In this document: positions 1-10,900 of the stretch, piece by piece
Layout of the letters: each line of letters starts with the position of its first letter
Numbering within the stretch: the first letter of the stretch is position 1
Source: Paenibacillus terricola
Lineage (GTDB): Bacteria; Bacillota; Bacilli; Paenibacillales; Paenibacillaceae
Length of the DNA stretch: 64,000 bases
Direction of reading: 5' to 3'
Assembly (NCBI RefSeq): GCF_014779765.1
Contig: NZ_JACXZA010000005.1
Span: 1 to 64,000, forward strand
Notes under the pieces: generated by a model
What the model saw: the letters and a program-made list of their open reading frames with translations, nothing else
What the model was told of the DNA's origin: nothing
Database searches by the model: none
Made by a program: the position numbers and the translations under genes

Positions 1-18
1 GATCAAACTCTCCATAAA
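1..18 (-). rRNA. 16S rRNA gene, 5' end only (runs off left edge)
   Basis: Read on the minus strand, the first bases are TTTATGGAGAGTTTGATC, the conserved start of bacterial 16S rRNA. Only about 18 bases are inside the window, and the rest continues to the left. The mature 5' end is placed by analogy with Bacillus subtilis. The leader and promoter lie immediately upstream (19-136). Confidence 0.9.
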
Positions 19-104
19 AGAAGTGCTTGTTTAGCTCATTTAAAACATTTAAACTGACAGTTTCGCTCGTTGTTCAGTTTTCAAAGAACAATTTCGACAA
101 CTTT
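19..104 (-). promoter_or_regulatory. rrn leader with antitermination-type sequence
   Basis: The transcribed spacer between the rrn promoter and 16S contains, on the minus strand at 89-73, TTCTTTGAAAACTGAAC. Bacilli carry this sequence before rRNA genes, where it is part of the leader used in processing and antitermination. Confidence 0.75.
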
Positions 105-107
105 TAC

Positions 108-136
108 ATCTTACCAGATGTTAATCAGTGTGTCAA
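108..136 (-). promoter_or_regulatory. rrn promoter (proximal)
   Basis: On the minus strand a perfect -35 TTGACA (136-131) is followed after 17 bp by TAAGAT (113-108), giving a start near position 101 just ahead of the rrn leader. A second, weaker candidate lies upstream: TTGCGA at 198-193, an 18-bp spacer and GATAAT at 174-169. Tandem rrn promoters are usual in Bacilli. The stretch 199-405 shows no other recognisable feature. Confidence 0.75.
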
Positions 137-405
137 CAATTTCTTTTCGTTTTGTTTCGACAACGTTCATTATCTTATCACATGATCGTGTGTCGCGCAA
201 GCTCTTTTTTCATTCATTTATCGAAGTTATTCACTTCAACATTTGATTACTTTCAAGCTCGCCGGCGCCTACGTTTCTCGGCCGGAATTAGAATATACCA
301 TAGCCCGGCAACACATTGCAACTACTTTCGACAAGTTTTTCGAAACTTTTTGTCTAGTGTTGTAGAAACATGTGAAACCTTACCCTAATTCCAGCCGTAA
401 TGCTG

Positions 406-443
406 ATTCTAACGTACTTTTATAACCATACATTTGTTAGAAT
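406..443. promoter_or_regulatory. 8-bp inverted repeat upstream of the response regulator gene
   Basis: ATTCTAAC (406-413) and GTTAGAAT (436-443) form a perfect inverted repeat with half-site centres 30 bp apart, ending 33 bp before the response regulator start. The right arm overlaps TAGAAT, a possible -10. It may be an operator or an autoregulatory site. No partner sites were found elsewhere. Confidence 0.35.
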
Positions 444-476
444 AGGGATAGTAACGCGGTAAAAGGAGCATTCGTA

Positions 477-1601
477 ATGAACGTAATGATTATAGATGAC
501 GAACGAATTGCACTAAATTACTTAGAACGCCAATTAAGCACCTTCCCCAGTGTATCGATCGTTGGTGCCTATATGAACCCACTGCTCGCGATAGACGCCG
601 TTAGATCCAATCGTCCTGATGCTGTGTTTCTAGATATCGACTTGCCCGAAATGAATGGCATTGAACTCGCCGAACGTATCCTTGAAGTCGATCCTTCCAT
701 TCAAGTCGTCTTCGTAACCGCCTACAACCAATTCGCCGTCCATGCTTTCGAGATCAGTGCTATCGATTATATTATGAAGCCCTACGAAGCCGGGAGATTG
801 CAGAAGACGATCCAGCGGATTAGCGAAAGACGAAACCTTCAGATCGAGGATACACCCGATGAAACATTATTAAAGGTACGGGTAATGCGTCAACTTACAC
901 TCGCAACCGTCAGCGGCTTGACCAAACCTCTAAACTGGCGAACAGTGAAGGCAGCAGAGTTGTTTCTTTATTTGTTGCAAAATCGTGGCCTGCTTGTCCG
1001 CAAATCGACGATTATCGATCAGCTGTGGCCGACCCATGATACCGACAAAGCCTATTCGCTGCTTTATTCCGCTGTCTATCAAATCCGCAAGACACTTGCC
1101 GACTTTAGTGAACATTTTCAAATCGTCAATCAATCCGAAGGCTACATGCTGACGCTCCATAACGTATGGCTCGATGCTGATGATTGGCTGAAGCAGCTTG
1201 ATGAGCTTCCTGAGCTTGACGAGCATTCAATCGCAGCACACGAATCCGTCATGTCGGAGTATACCGGGGACTATCTTCGGAGCTATGACTACCTGTGGGC
1301 GGAGGGCGAACGCGAACGGCTAATAATGAAGTGGCTTCTCTTAGCTCATCGAATCGGGCAATGGCATGTGGATAATGGCAATCCGGAGAAGGCGTTAACC
1401 GTCTATTCAGAGATTTGTCATAGGTATCCGACTGCAGAAGACGCTCATTATAATGTGATGAGAATATATGCCTCCATGGGGAAACATGCCGCGGTCAATC
1501 AACATTACGAGCAATTGTGCAGCATTATGACTGAGGAGCTCGATGTGAGTCCAAGCGGTTACATAAGAGAATGGTTCGATCATTACATGCAGCAATCCTA
1601 A
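477..1601 (+). CDS. Response regulator with SARP/BTAD-type output domain
   Basis: This is a 374-residue cytoplasmic transcription regulator. Residues 1-115 form a receiver domain: acidic pocket D7/D8, probable phosphoacceptor D53 in FLDIDLPEMNG, T81 and K101. Residues about 130-225 look like an OmpR-type winged helix, and 225-374 like the alpha-helical bacterial transcriptional activator domain of SARP regulators. Start: AAAGGAG lies 9 bases before ATG. It is convergent with the hybrid kinase at 1668-4814, a likely partner. Receiver-SARP fusions are common in Paenibacillus next to 7TMR-DISM kinases, but the target genes cannot be read from the sequence. The neighbouring SLH gene is one possibility, by proximity only. 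Confidence 0.85.
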   Translation: MNVMIIDDERIALNYLERQLSTFPSVSIVGAYMNPLLAIDAVRSNRPDAVFLDIDLPEMNGIELAERILEVDPSIQVVFVTAYNQFAVHAFEISAIDYIMKPYEAGRLQKTIQRISERRNLQIEDTPDETLLKVRVMRQLTLATVSGLTKPLNWRTVKAAELFLYLLQNRGLLVRKSTIIDQLWPTHDTDKAYSLLYSAVYQIRKTLADFSEHFQIVNQSEGYMLTLHNVWLDADDWLKQLDELPELDEHSIAAHESVMSEYTGDYLRSYDYLWAEGERERLIMKWLLLAHRIGQWHVDNGNPEKALTVYSEICHRYPTAEDAHYNVMRIYASMGKHAAVNQHYEQLCSIMTEELDVSPSGYIREWFDHYMQQS

Positions 1602-1621
1602 TACTATCCCTGCAAACAAAA

Positions 1622-1660
1622 GCGCAGCTGAACGTGTCTTATCGACATGCACAGCCGCGC
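1622..1660. terminator. Hairpin between convergent genes
   Basis: GCGCAGCTG (1622-1630) pairs with CAGCCGCGC (1652-1660), with one mismatch. Flanking AAAA and TTTA make it a plausible bidirectional terminator for the response regulator and the hybrid kinase. Confidence 0.55.
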
Positions 1661-1667
1661 TTTATCG

Positions 1668-4600
1668 TTACTTCGAAATGATCTCTTCTTTATTAAATGC
1701 ACGCGGAATGACGAATGAAGCGATCAATCCTTCACCGGAACGGCTGTGGATCGACAACCCCCGCCCGTATCTTGCAAGCAGTCGGCGGTTCGTGTTGGCC
1801 AGCCCGACTCCTCTTTTTCCTTTGCGCACCGTATCAAACGCTTTGAGGATTTCCGCTTCATCCATCCCTTTGCCGTCATCCTCTACCTGAATGACCATGC
1901 TGTCTTCCTGTTGAATAATCCGGATTGTCACGGTACCGCCTCGGAACTGCTTCATAAGCCCATGCTTAACAGCGTTCTCCACCAGAGGCTGAATCGTCAG
2001 CGGAGGCAGCAGCCAGCGTTTATCTACATGAATCTCCCACTGGATTTGCAGCCGTTCTTCGAACCGTTCCTTCTCAATAAGCAGATAGGCTTCAACCAAC
2101 TCCAGCTCGTGAGACAACTCAACCAATTCATCCGTATTCACGAAATCGATGCTGATGCGCAGGAAGGATGCGAACGCTTCGCCCATTTTGCGCATTCTGT
2201 CCGTATCGATCGTGCTGAGCGCCATGATGGAATGCAGCGTATTGAATATAAAATGCGGCTGGATCTGCGCATGCAAATAAGCTGCCTCCATCCGAAGCTT
2301 GTCATTGATCGACTGCTTCAGCCCGGTCCACGATCTTACCCGGTATTTCAATTCTACGGCATCGGCCGGCTTCGTCACATAATCGTTAGCACCCGCAACA
2401 AATCCAGCATATATATCTTCCGGCTGAGCGCGGGCAGTGAGCAGAACAATCGGAAGCTCCGATAACGAATAACGCTCCCTTACCCTCTGAGCCAATTCAT
2501 AGCCTGACATATGCGGCATCATGACGTCGGCAATAAGCAGATCCCATTGCCGCTTCCCGATCAATTCCAGCGCCTCAAGCGCCGATGATGTGGTCGTTAC
2601 AATGTAGGGCTCCATCGACAGGATGCCAACCAGAACGCTCAGGTTTACGGGATCATCATCTACAACGAGAATATTAGACTTGCCATGATTGAGCAGTGTT
2701 GTATCGTCTTCAAGAGTTGGTGCCAGTCGAATTGCCGCATCATAGACAGGCGAAGTTATCGATTCCAATGGGAGAATCGTTTCTTCCAACATCACGCTTG
2801 GACTTGTTGACACATGGGTAGCATCTGCAAGCGCAAGATCAAACTTGAACACCGATCCAGCTCCAAGGTCAGAGCTTACCGTCAAAGCACCGCCATGCAG
2901 CTCTACGAGCTGCTTGCATATGCTTAGTCCGAGACCAAGACCACTTCCATCTCCGATCCCGACATCCCCTTGTTCATAAGGCGTGAACGCTTTAGCTTGC
3001 GTTGTTGCGTCCATCCCGATGCCCGTATCCGATACTAGCAGAACTAGTCGGTTGCCCTTCTGTTCAGCCGACACGCGTATCGTACCCGCTTCGGTGAATT
3101 TGATTGCATTATGGATCAGGTTGTACATAATTTGTACGATCCTCTTCTCATCTGCCCATACAGGCGGCGTAGCGGCATCTATGTCCATCACTAATCGAAC
3201 AGGCTTGCCCTTCACCATGAAGGAGAAAATATCGAATATAGCAGGTACGACCGATTGAACCGCAAACGCCTGATGCTCTAGTGCAATGCGCTGCTCTTTC
3301 AAACGTGCAACGTCGAGCAAGTCACCAAGCATATGGGACATGCGTCTGCTAATCGTAATCAGCAGTTCCATACTCCGCAAGCTATCCGCATGAAGACGGT
3401 GCTGCTCGTTGACTGCAATGGTTTCTGCAATATTCATAATGCCATGCAAAGGCGTGCGAAGTTCATGCGACGTATTCGCCAGGAACTGGTCTTTCGCTTT
3501 ATCCGCCTTCCGCAGCTGCAAGTTAAGCTCTTCATTGTCCCGAGAGTTGCGTATATACTTTTTGAACCAATAGGTTGAGAAACCAATAAGTCCAGCAATA
3601 ATATCAATCGGATAAAATACAGTCGTCACATTATGCGCGGTCTCCACAAGACTCCAGATGAAATTCGACGCAGTGGTCGTGGCCAGCAATAACATGAAAA
3701 TAATATCTGGATCGTCTTTATTGACCATCATACTGCCCACCAAATAGAGATACCATGCAAACGGGATCAAGTACATGGCATCAAAAATATGGAAGTGGAT
3801 CAAGGTGTAAACAAGCCATGCAGGCGAAAATACCAAAAGTACGGTAAATGCCGATAGCAGCAGCATGTAGGCATTCAGCCACCTAACACGAGGCCTATTT
3901 GAAGCGAATCGCCCGAAGACATTCAAGAAGCAATAGTTTTGCCATAGGAGCGCAATCAACCTAATCTTTATCGCCCATGTATAATTGATAGGCAGCCAGA
4001 GCATGAGGACATTGTCGTGCCCGCTCAAGATTGCAACGCTAAGAGTCAACATGAACAGCGCCGCGACCAGTAAAGCCCGCTCCCTCGAATTGAATGAATA
4101 GAGGATGAGCGCATACAGCCCATGAAGCACCAAAATAATGAAAACGACTAGCTGAAATCCTATGGAATACCAACGCGAATAATCAAGCGACGATTGTGCG
4201 CCGAAACGAATAGGACGAGTAAGCCCACCATTATACGGCTCATCGTAGTTGGCCACACGTATCAGCAGTTCAATCTCCGTCGTCCCCTCATTCCCATAAG
4301 ATGCCGTATAAGACACATTAGTAGGAGTATAGCCGTCAGCGGATGTGGCATACTTGCCAATCGCACTCGTGACGACACCGTTGATTTCAACTTCGGAAGA
4401 AGCTTGTATGCCCTGCAGCCAGAAAGCTACCGGCTCCTTCAGAGGATCAACCAGAATGCGCAATCGGTACGTCCCAAATCCATAAGCATGGTTGTCGGAA
4501 ACAGAGCCCCAATTACCCGGCACCTTGACCTCCCGATAGTCCTTCTGTTCCTGTGAGTCGAATGACTGATGCGTCAGCAGCTGCCCAGGATACAGATCCC

Positions 4601-4814
4601 ACTCGCCATTCAAGTATAAAGGCGGCGATCCCTCCAGATCGATGCCGCGTAAATCGACCACGCCATTAACCGCGTGATGCGACGACGAGGTAGGAAACAG
4701 CTCCGACCATCCCCAACGCAGCACGATAAGCACGATCGCTAATAGGAAAATAAATAGACTATGTTTGAACCGATAAGAGTTTAGTATTCGCATCATAAAC
4801 CGTAGATTCGACAT
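1668..4814 (-). CDS. Hybrid sensor histidine kinase (7TMR-DISM, HisKA, REC, LytS-like C-terminus)
   Basis: This 1048-residue membrane kinase has an N-terminal membrane anchor (about 18-35) and an extracellular jelly-roll 7TMR-DISMED2-like domain (about 45-205, with the typical NGEWDLYPGQL). Seven membrane helices follow (about 212-420), then HisKA with H450 in SHELRTPLHG and an ATPase domain (NLIHNAIKF, DTGIGM, GLGLGLS). A receiver domain (about 735-850, LLIADVMMPHMSG) precedes a second kinase-like end of the LytS type (QIQPHFIFNTL, then PLVENAVKHG). Two kinase cores in one chain suit a phosphorelay. The domain order is typical of Paenibacillaceae. The response regulator at 477-1601 is the nearest partner. 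Start: AAGGA lies about 13 bases upstream, which is longer than usual, so the start is only probable. Confidence 0.9.
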   Translation of the reverse strand: MSNLRFMMRILNSYRFKHSLFIFLLAIVLIVLRWGWSELFPTSSSHHAVNGVVDLRGIDLEGSPPLYLNGEWDLYPGQLLTHQSFDSQEQKDYREVKVPGNWGSVSDNHAYGFGTYRLRILVDPLKEPVAFWLQGIQASSEVEINGVVTSAIGKYATSADGYTPTNVSYTASYGNEGTTEIELLIRVANYDEPYNGGLTRPIRFGAQSSLDYSRWYSIGFQLVVFIILVLHGLYALILYSFNSRERALLVAALFMLTLSVAILSGHDNVLMLWLPINYTWAIKIRLIALLWQNYCFLNVFGRFASNRPRVRWLNAYMLLLSAFTVLLVFSPAWLVYTLIHFHIFDAMYLIPFAWYLYLVGSMMVNKDDPDIIFMLLLATTTASNFIWSLVETAHNVTTVFYPIDIIAGLIGFSTYWFKKYIRNSRDNEELNLQLRKADKAKDQFLANTSHELRTPLHGIMNIAETIAVNEQHRLHADSLRSMELLITISRRMSHMLGDLLDVARLKEQRIALEHQAFAVQSVVPAIFDIFSFMVKGKPVRLVMDIDAATPPVWADEKRIVQIMYNLIHNAIKFTEAGTIRVSAEQKGNRLVLLVSDTGIGMDATTQAKAFTPYEQGDVGIGDGSGLGLGLSICKQLVELHGGALTVSSDLGAGSVFKFDLALADATHVSTSPSVMLEETILPLESITSPVYDAAIRLAPTLEDDTTLLNHGKSNILVVDDDPVNLSVLVGILSMEPYIVTTTSSALEALELIGKRQWDLLIADVMMPHMSGYELAQRVRERYSLSELPIVLLTARAQPEDIYAGFVAGANDYVTKPADAVELKYRVRSWTGLKQSINDKLRMEAAYLHAQIQPHFIFNTLHSIMALSTIDTDRMRKMGEAFASFLRISIDFVNTDELVELSHELELVEAYLLIEKERFEERLQIQWEIHVDKRWLLPPLTIQPLVENAVKHGLMKQFRGGTVTIRIIQQEDSMVIQVEDDGKGMDEAEILKAFDTVRKGKRGVGLANTNRRLLARYGRGLSIHSRSGEGLIASFVIPRAFNKEEIISK

Positions 4815-4863
4815 GAATCGACCAGATTCCTTTTCGGCTTTACTCGTTCATGCAACAGAAAAA

Positions 4864-4900
4864 AACCGTTCCTATCCGCTTGCGCTTCATAGGAACGGTT
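4864..4900 (-). terminator. Rho-independent terminator of the SLH protein gene
   Basis: A perfect 12-bp stem, AACCGTTCCTAT (4864-4875) with ATAGGAACGGTT (4889-4900), is followed on the minus strand by a run of T. It sits between the SLH gene stop and the hybrid kinase start, so the two genes are probably transcribed separately. Confidence 0.85.
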
Positions 4901-4927
4901 CGTTATTACAGCCGTGGAGTCGGCCTA

Positions 4928-7900
4928 TTACTTCACATCATCCTCCAGGGCGCCTTTCCAACCTTCTCCGCCAGCTTCGTTGTGTACGGAGATGTGCGAT
5001 ACAGTCGCTTCTTGAACATCACCGAATGCCCAGTGCGTAGACGGCATATCAGGGAATATTGGAGCTAGACCCGTCAATGGACCACGATACAGCATACGGT
5101 TAATCATCGTAACCGCTTCGGCACGCTTGATCTTATCGTTCGGCTTGAAGCTGCCATCCGGATAACCCGTCAAGAATTTGCCGTTATATAGCGTCTCGAT
5201 GATCGAGCCTGCCCAATGCCCAGCCGTATCTTTGAAATGGTTCGATGCGCTGCTGCTTACGTTGATCTTCAGGAATCGCGCCATAACGGCTGCCAGCTCT
5301 GCACGTGTAACAGGTGCATCAGGACGGAAAGTGCCATCCTGGTAACCGCTGAAGAGACCGTATTTGGACGCAATCTTGATATAACGGGTTGCCCAGTGTC
5401 CTTCACGGATATCCGTATACGGGAGCGTATACGCGATGTCGCCGTTATCGGTCAGACGCGCGACGATTGCCGCAAGTTCTGCACGAGTAAGCGAGCCGTT
5501 CGGCTTGAACTCTTTGTCCGGGTAACCAAGGATATAACGATAATGCGACAACTCGCCGAAACGATCGGAGTAAAGATGGATTGGCGTCGAAGCCTTCACT
5601 TCAATACCGGAACTGCTAAGCTGCGCTTGGAGCGTAACGTCGGATTCAGCTTGCTCCAGAAGCGGCCATTGAACCGTCAGCTTAATGCTGCCCGTTTGTC
5701 CGCCTGCAACATTAGCGATATCCCACACGATCGTATTGCCTTCAACCTTGCCTCCTGCTGCATCAACGACAACAGCACCTTCAGGCAGTGTTACTTTCAC
5801 TTGACCAGTCGACAATGGCGTCGAGGAATCATTCTTATAGGTAACCGTTACTTGCGTTTGACCGCCCTCTTCAACCGTATTCGCATCAACGCTCAGGCTC
5901 AACGAAGCCTTAGGCGCTTCAACAACCGGTGGTACGTATATCGATGGTCTGCGCAGTTGAACATCATGTCTAACAATATCCGTCTCGACGGACAGTGTTC
6001 CGCTCGTATAGGTTGCATAACCATCCTTCGAAACGGTTATCACATAATCGGTGTGCGGATATACCATGTAAGCATATAAGCCGCTTGCATCGCTGAATTG
6101 CATCGGACTGTCGTTATCGTTAGGAGCAAACCCATCGATAGGCGGCAGCGTTACCAATGCGCCAGCCGTCAGCCCTTTCTTCTTGTTGCGTTCAGTATCC
6201 GCATACGAAAGTACGACCTTCGCATTCTCGATTACAGCATTCGTATCCGCATCGGTGATCGTTCCGTACGGATCGATCAGCTCTTCCGCGATATTCATCT
6301 CGCCCGTAGCCGAAACTTGCGCCGAGCCTTTACCGATTACAATCTCTTCTTTCGAATTGAAACGGTAACGGAACTCGAGTTCATAGTTGCCGACTTCTAA
6401 TCCGTCTGCGTGGAAGACACCGTTGCTGTCAACTGGGAATGCTATCGGATTACCATTGTCAGAGACGTAGTCACCGTCTTCATTCTTCAAATAGACGAAC
6501 ATTCCTGTCGTCATATCGGATTTGAGCAGCGCCTTCGAGCCATCTGGCTGCTGCATGAACGCAATGCCTGTAATCGTCTTGCTGGCAGCGAACGTCTCTT
6601 CGCCGGCTCCGCTTACGGTACCAACCGCAGCAGTTTGGTGGTATGTGACCTGTTTGGTACTATCGCCAATCTGAACCGGCTGTATGATATCGACGTTATA
6701 AACGACATTTCCTTTCGGAACGATGACTTTATACGCGCCCTTCTCATCCGTCAATACCGTTTCATCGAAATCAACGCCTGCTTCAATGACGCCATCGCCA
6801 TTCAAATCGAGCGTTACGCGAACGCTTGCGCCTTGAACTGGCACATTCTTCTTACTATCAGGATCGAACTTCGTTACAACCCCTTTGACGGATGCCGGCA
6901 TGAACGTTACTTTAATCTCGTCCTTGGCGGACAATCCTTTTACAGGATCGTATACGACAGCTTGAATCGCCATCTGTTGTTCAACTACACCTGTAATGAG
7001 CGGTACCTGATATGTAACCTCCGCTTGACCCTTCGCATCCGTTACAGTACTGCTGCCGCCAATGAACGTTCCTTGGCCTGCAGGGGCTGTGAAGTTAACG
7101 GCAACGCCTTCAACAGGTGCGCCATCCTCGTCCGTCAACACAGCGCGAAGCACAGTCGTTGACTTGCCGTCGCCTAACAGTTCCTTCGGATCAGCAGTCA
7201 ATACGAGACCTGCTGCCGCAATTCTGAATTGGTTATCCGCCAGCTTCGCCTGCGATTCAGTCTGCAGCACGGTGTTAGCCGCGTCAACCGCTGTGAACGT
7301 CACGGTGTAAGCACCGCTCTGTGTCGCTGCTGGCAGTGTGAACGTTGTATTCACCCATAACTTGTAGCCGTCCGTCATCCACGTCGACGCATTAGCCAAT
7401 TGAAGCTGAACTTGCGTCCCATCCACATTCGCTATAACGGATTCCGCCAGATGCGAACTGATTGCCGACAGCTTCAACTGCTGTTCAGGCAGCGTCTTCA
7501 CGACGGTTGGGTCTCCTTGCTCCTTATCGCCTACCCAGCCTTCAAGCGGCTTCTGGAGATTGATAACAACTTCAACAGATGCGCTCTTATGATCATCTTC
7601 ATCCGTAACCGTATACGTGAAGCTATCTACGCCAGCTGTAAACCCTTCAGCCGGTGTATAAATCCACGATGCACCAGTCGGATCCGATGTATCTTTCGTA
7701 AGCGTACCTTTCGCCGGTTCGCTCTCGATCGTATAGATCAGCTTATCCTGCGTCGTTTCGGGATCATTGCCTTGCAATGCAACGTTAATCGATGTTGTTC
7801 CTTCGTCCTCCGTATAACCAAGCGGTACCGCAGTCGGCAGTCCTGCCGCTGCAACGTAGAACTTGTTATCCGCCAGCTTCAGAGACGATTCTGTCTGAAG

Positions 7901-10900
7901 AACAGTGCTAGTCGCATCAGCAGCGGTGAACGTAACCGTATGGTTGCTGCTTGCTGTATCTGTTGGGAGCACGAACGTTGTGTTCACCCACAGCTTGTAG
8001 CCATCTGTCTCCGCAGTCGATGCATTAGCCAGTTGGAGCGAAACAGGAGTGCCATCTACATTCGCCGTCACAGACGCTGCAAGATGCGAGCTGATTGCCG
8101 ACAGCTTCAGCTCCTGATCCGGTTGTGCTTTGACTACTGTTGGATCACCTTGCTGTTTGTCGCCAACCCAGCCGTCCAGAGGCTTCTGAAGATGGATAAC
8201 GACCTGAGCAGGTGCACTCTTATGATTATCTTCATCGGTAACCGTGTACGTAAAGCTGTCTGTACCGGATTTATAATCAGCTGCCGGTGTATAAATCCAC
8301 GATGTGCCTGTCAAATCTGTTGCGTTCTTCGTTAACGTACCTCTGGATGGATCGCTCTCGATCGTGTACGTCAGGTCGTTCTGCGAAGTTTCCGGATCGC
8401 TGCCTTGCAGCTTAACGTTGATCGATACTGTTCCTTCATTATCCGTATAGACCAGCGCTACTGCAGTCGGAAGTCCTGCTGCTGCGATATAGAACTTATT
8501 ATCCGCCAGCTTATCATTCGACTCCGTCTGAAGAGTAGGATTCGCTGCATCAGCCGCAGTGAATGTAACCGTATGGTTACCGTTCGTTGTGCCCGTCGGG
8601 AGCACGAACGTCGTATTCACCCACAGCTTGTAGCCGTCCGTCGTCCAGGTTGTTGCATTAACAAGCTGAAGCGGAACCGAATTACCGTCCACCTTCGCTG
8701 TCACGGATGCCGCAAGATGCGAACTGATCGCCGACAGTTTCAACCCTTGGTCAGGTTGTGCCTTAATGATTGTCGTGTCGCCTTGCTGCTTGTCGCCAAC
8801 CCAGCCGTCTAACGGCTTTTGAATATGAATAGTGACCTGAGCAGGTGTGCTCTTATGACCATCTTCATCGGTGACGGTGTAAGTAAATGTATCTGTCCCG
8901 GTAAAATCATTTGCCGGCGTATAGATCCACAACGTCCCTGTCGAATCCGATGGATCTTTCGTTAGCGTACCTTTGGATGGGCCGCTCTCAATCGTATAAA
9001 TCAGATCGTTCTGCGCTGTTTCAGGGTCGCTGCCCTGAAGCGTAACGTTGATCGACGCTACCCCTTCATTGTCCGTGTAGACAAGAGCAGTAGCCGTTGG
9101 CAGTCCTGCTGCCGCAATGTAGAACTTGTTATCTACAAGCCGCACAGGCGATTCCGTCTGAACCGTTTGTCCAGCCGCATTCGCTGCCGTGAACGTTACG
9201 GTATGAACGCCGCTTGTCGTGTCCGATGGGAGCACGAATGTCGTGTTCGCCCATAGCTTGTAGCCATCCGTCTGCCATGTGGACGCATTAGAAAGCTGAA
9301 GCGGAACCGCGCTGCCATCTACTGTCGCCGTTACGGACGATGCAAGATGGGAACTGATCGCCGACAGTTGAAGGCCATGATCAGGCTGCGCCTTGACTAC
9401 TGCAGGGTCACCTTGCTGCTTGTTGCCGACCCAGCCGTCCAGCGACTTCTGGACATGGATAGTAACCTGAGCAGGTGTACTCTTATGAGCATCTTCATCG
9501 GTAACGGTGTAAGTAAAGCTGTCTGTACCGGACTTAAAATCAGCTGCCGGTGTATAAATCCACGATGTTCCCGTCAAATCTGTTGCGTTCTTCGTTAACG
9601 TACCTCTGGATGGATCGCTCTCGATCGTGTACGTCAGGTCGTTCTGCGCTGTTTCCGGATCGCTGCCTTGCAGCGTAACGTTGATCGATACTGTTCCTTC
9701 GTCATCGGTATAGACCAGCGGCACTGCAGTCGGAAGTCCTGCCGCTGCGATATAAAACTTATTATCCGCCAGCTTATCATTCGACTCTGTCTGAAGAGCA
9801 GGATTCGTTGCATCAGCCGCTGTGAATGTAACCGTATGGTTACCGCTCGTTGTGCCCGTCGGGAGCACGAACGTCGTATTCTCCCACAGCTTGTAGCCGT
9901 CCGTCGTCCAGGTTGTTGCATTAACAAGCTGAAGCGGAACCGAGTTACCGTCCACCTTCGCTGTCACAGATGCCGCAAGATGCGAACTGATCGCCGACAG
10001 CTTCAACCCTTGGTCAGGTTGTGCCTTAACGATAGTCGTGTCACCTTGCTGCTTGTTGCCAACCCAGCCATCCAGCGGCTTCTGGACATGGATGACACCA
10101 GTTGCTGGCGTACTCTTCTGGTTATCTTCATCGGTAACGGTATAAGTGAAGCTGTCCGTGCCTGTAAAGCCGCTTGCCGGCGTATAGGTCCAAGAAGCAC
10201 CAGTCGGATTCACCGAATCTGCCGTAAGCGTACCATGTGCCGGGGATGTCTCGATCGCATAAGACAACTTGTCCGACGAAGATTCTGGATCGCTGCCTTG
10301 CAGCACAACATCAACGCTGTGCGTCCCTTCATCCACCGTAAATGTAACCGGCTCTGCAGTTGGAATGCCGTTGTAGTTGATCTTCACTTGTGCCGGCTGC
10401 GCTGAATCATGCATGCCGTCATTGCCGATCCAAGTAAACGTCGGAACGGTTCCATCTGCAAGATTAGCAGCAGGCGTGAACGTAAGCGTTGCAAGTTCAG
10501 ATGCCGTCAGCACTACCGATTGCCCTGGTGCAATCGCTGCAGCACTTGCTCCTGACTTCGTATACGTGATCGTTCCCATGCTGGCGAATCCAGTCGGAAC
10601 GGAAATGCTAGCCTGTTGGAGTGCGTCGCCATCAGCATCCTCATAAGAGGCAGCAATGGCGAAATCGTTCGTCGTAAATACGGTAGGAGTTCCTTTCTGA
10701 CCGTTCTTGACGATATCGTACACGACAGGAGGACGGTTAATAATGATCGTGACCGTCTTCGGCACAAATGCATATTGGAGACCGTCCGAGCCATTCCATT
10801 GGAAGGATGTCGAACCAGTCGCACCAGCCTCCGGAATAAATACGACATGCGAGGATTGGGCTAACGAGAGCTCCTGTCCTGCCGTAATATCAGTAAACGA

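Noticed and set aside
128-388. Plus-strand reading frame of 86 codons next to the rrn promoter
   Set aside because: No ribosome binding site, no recognisable protein features, and it lies opposite the rrn promoter and upstream region. Treated as chance.
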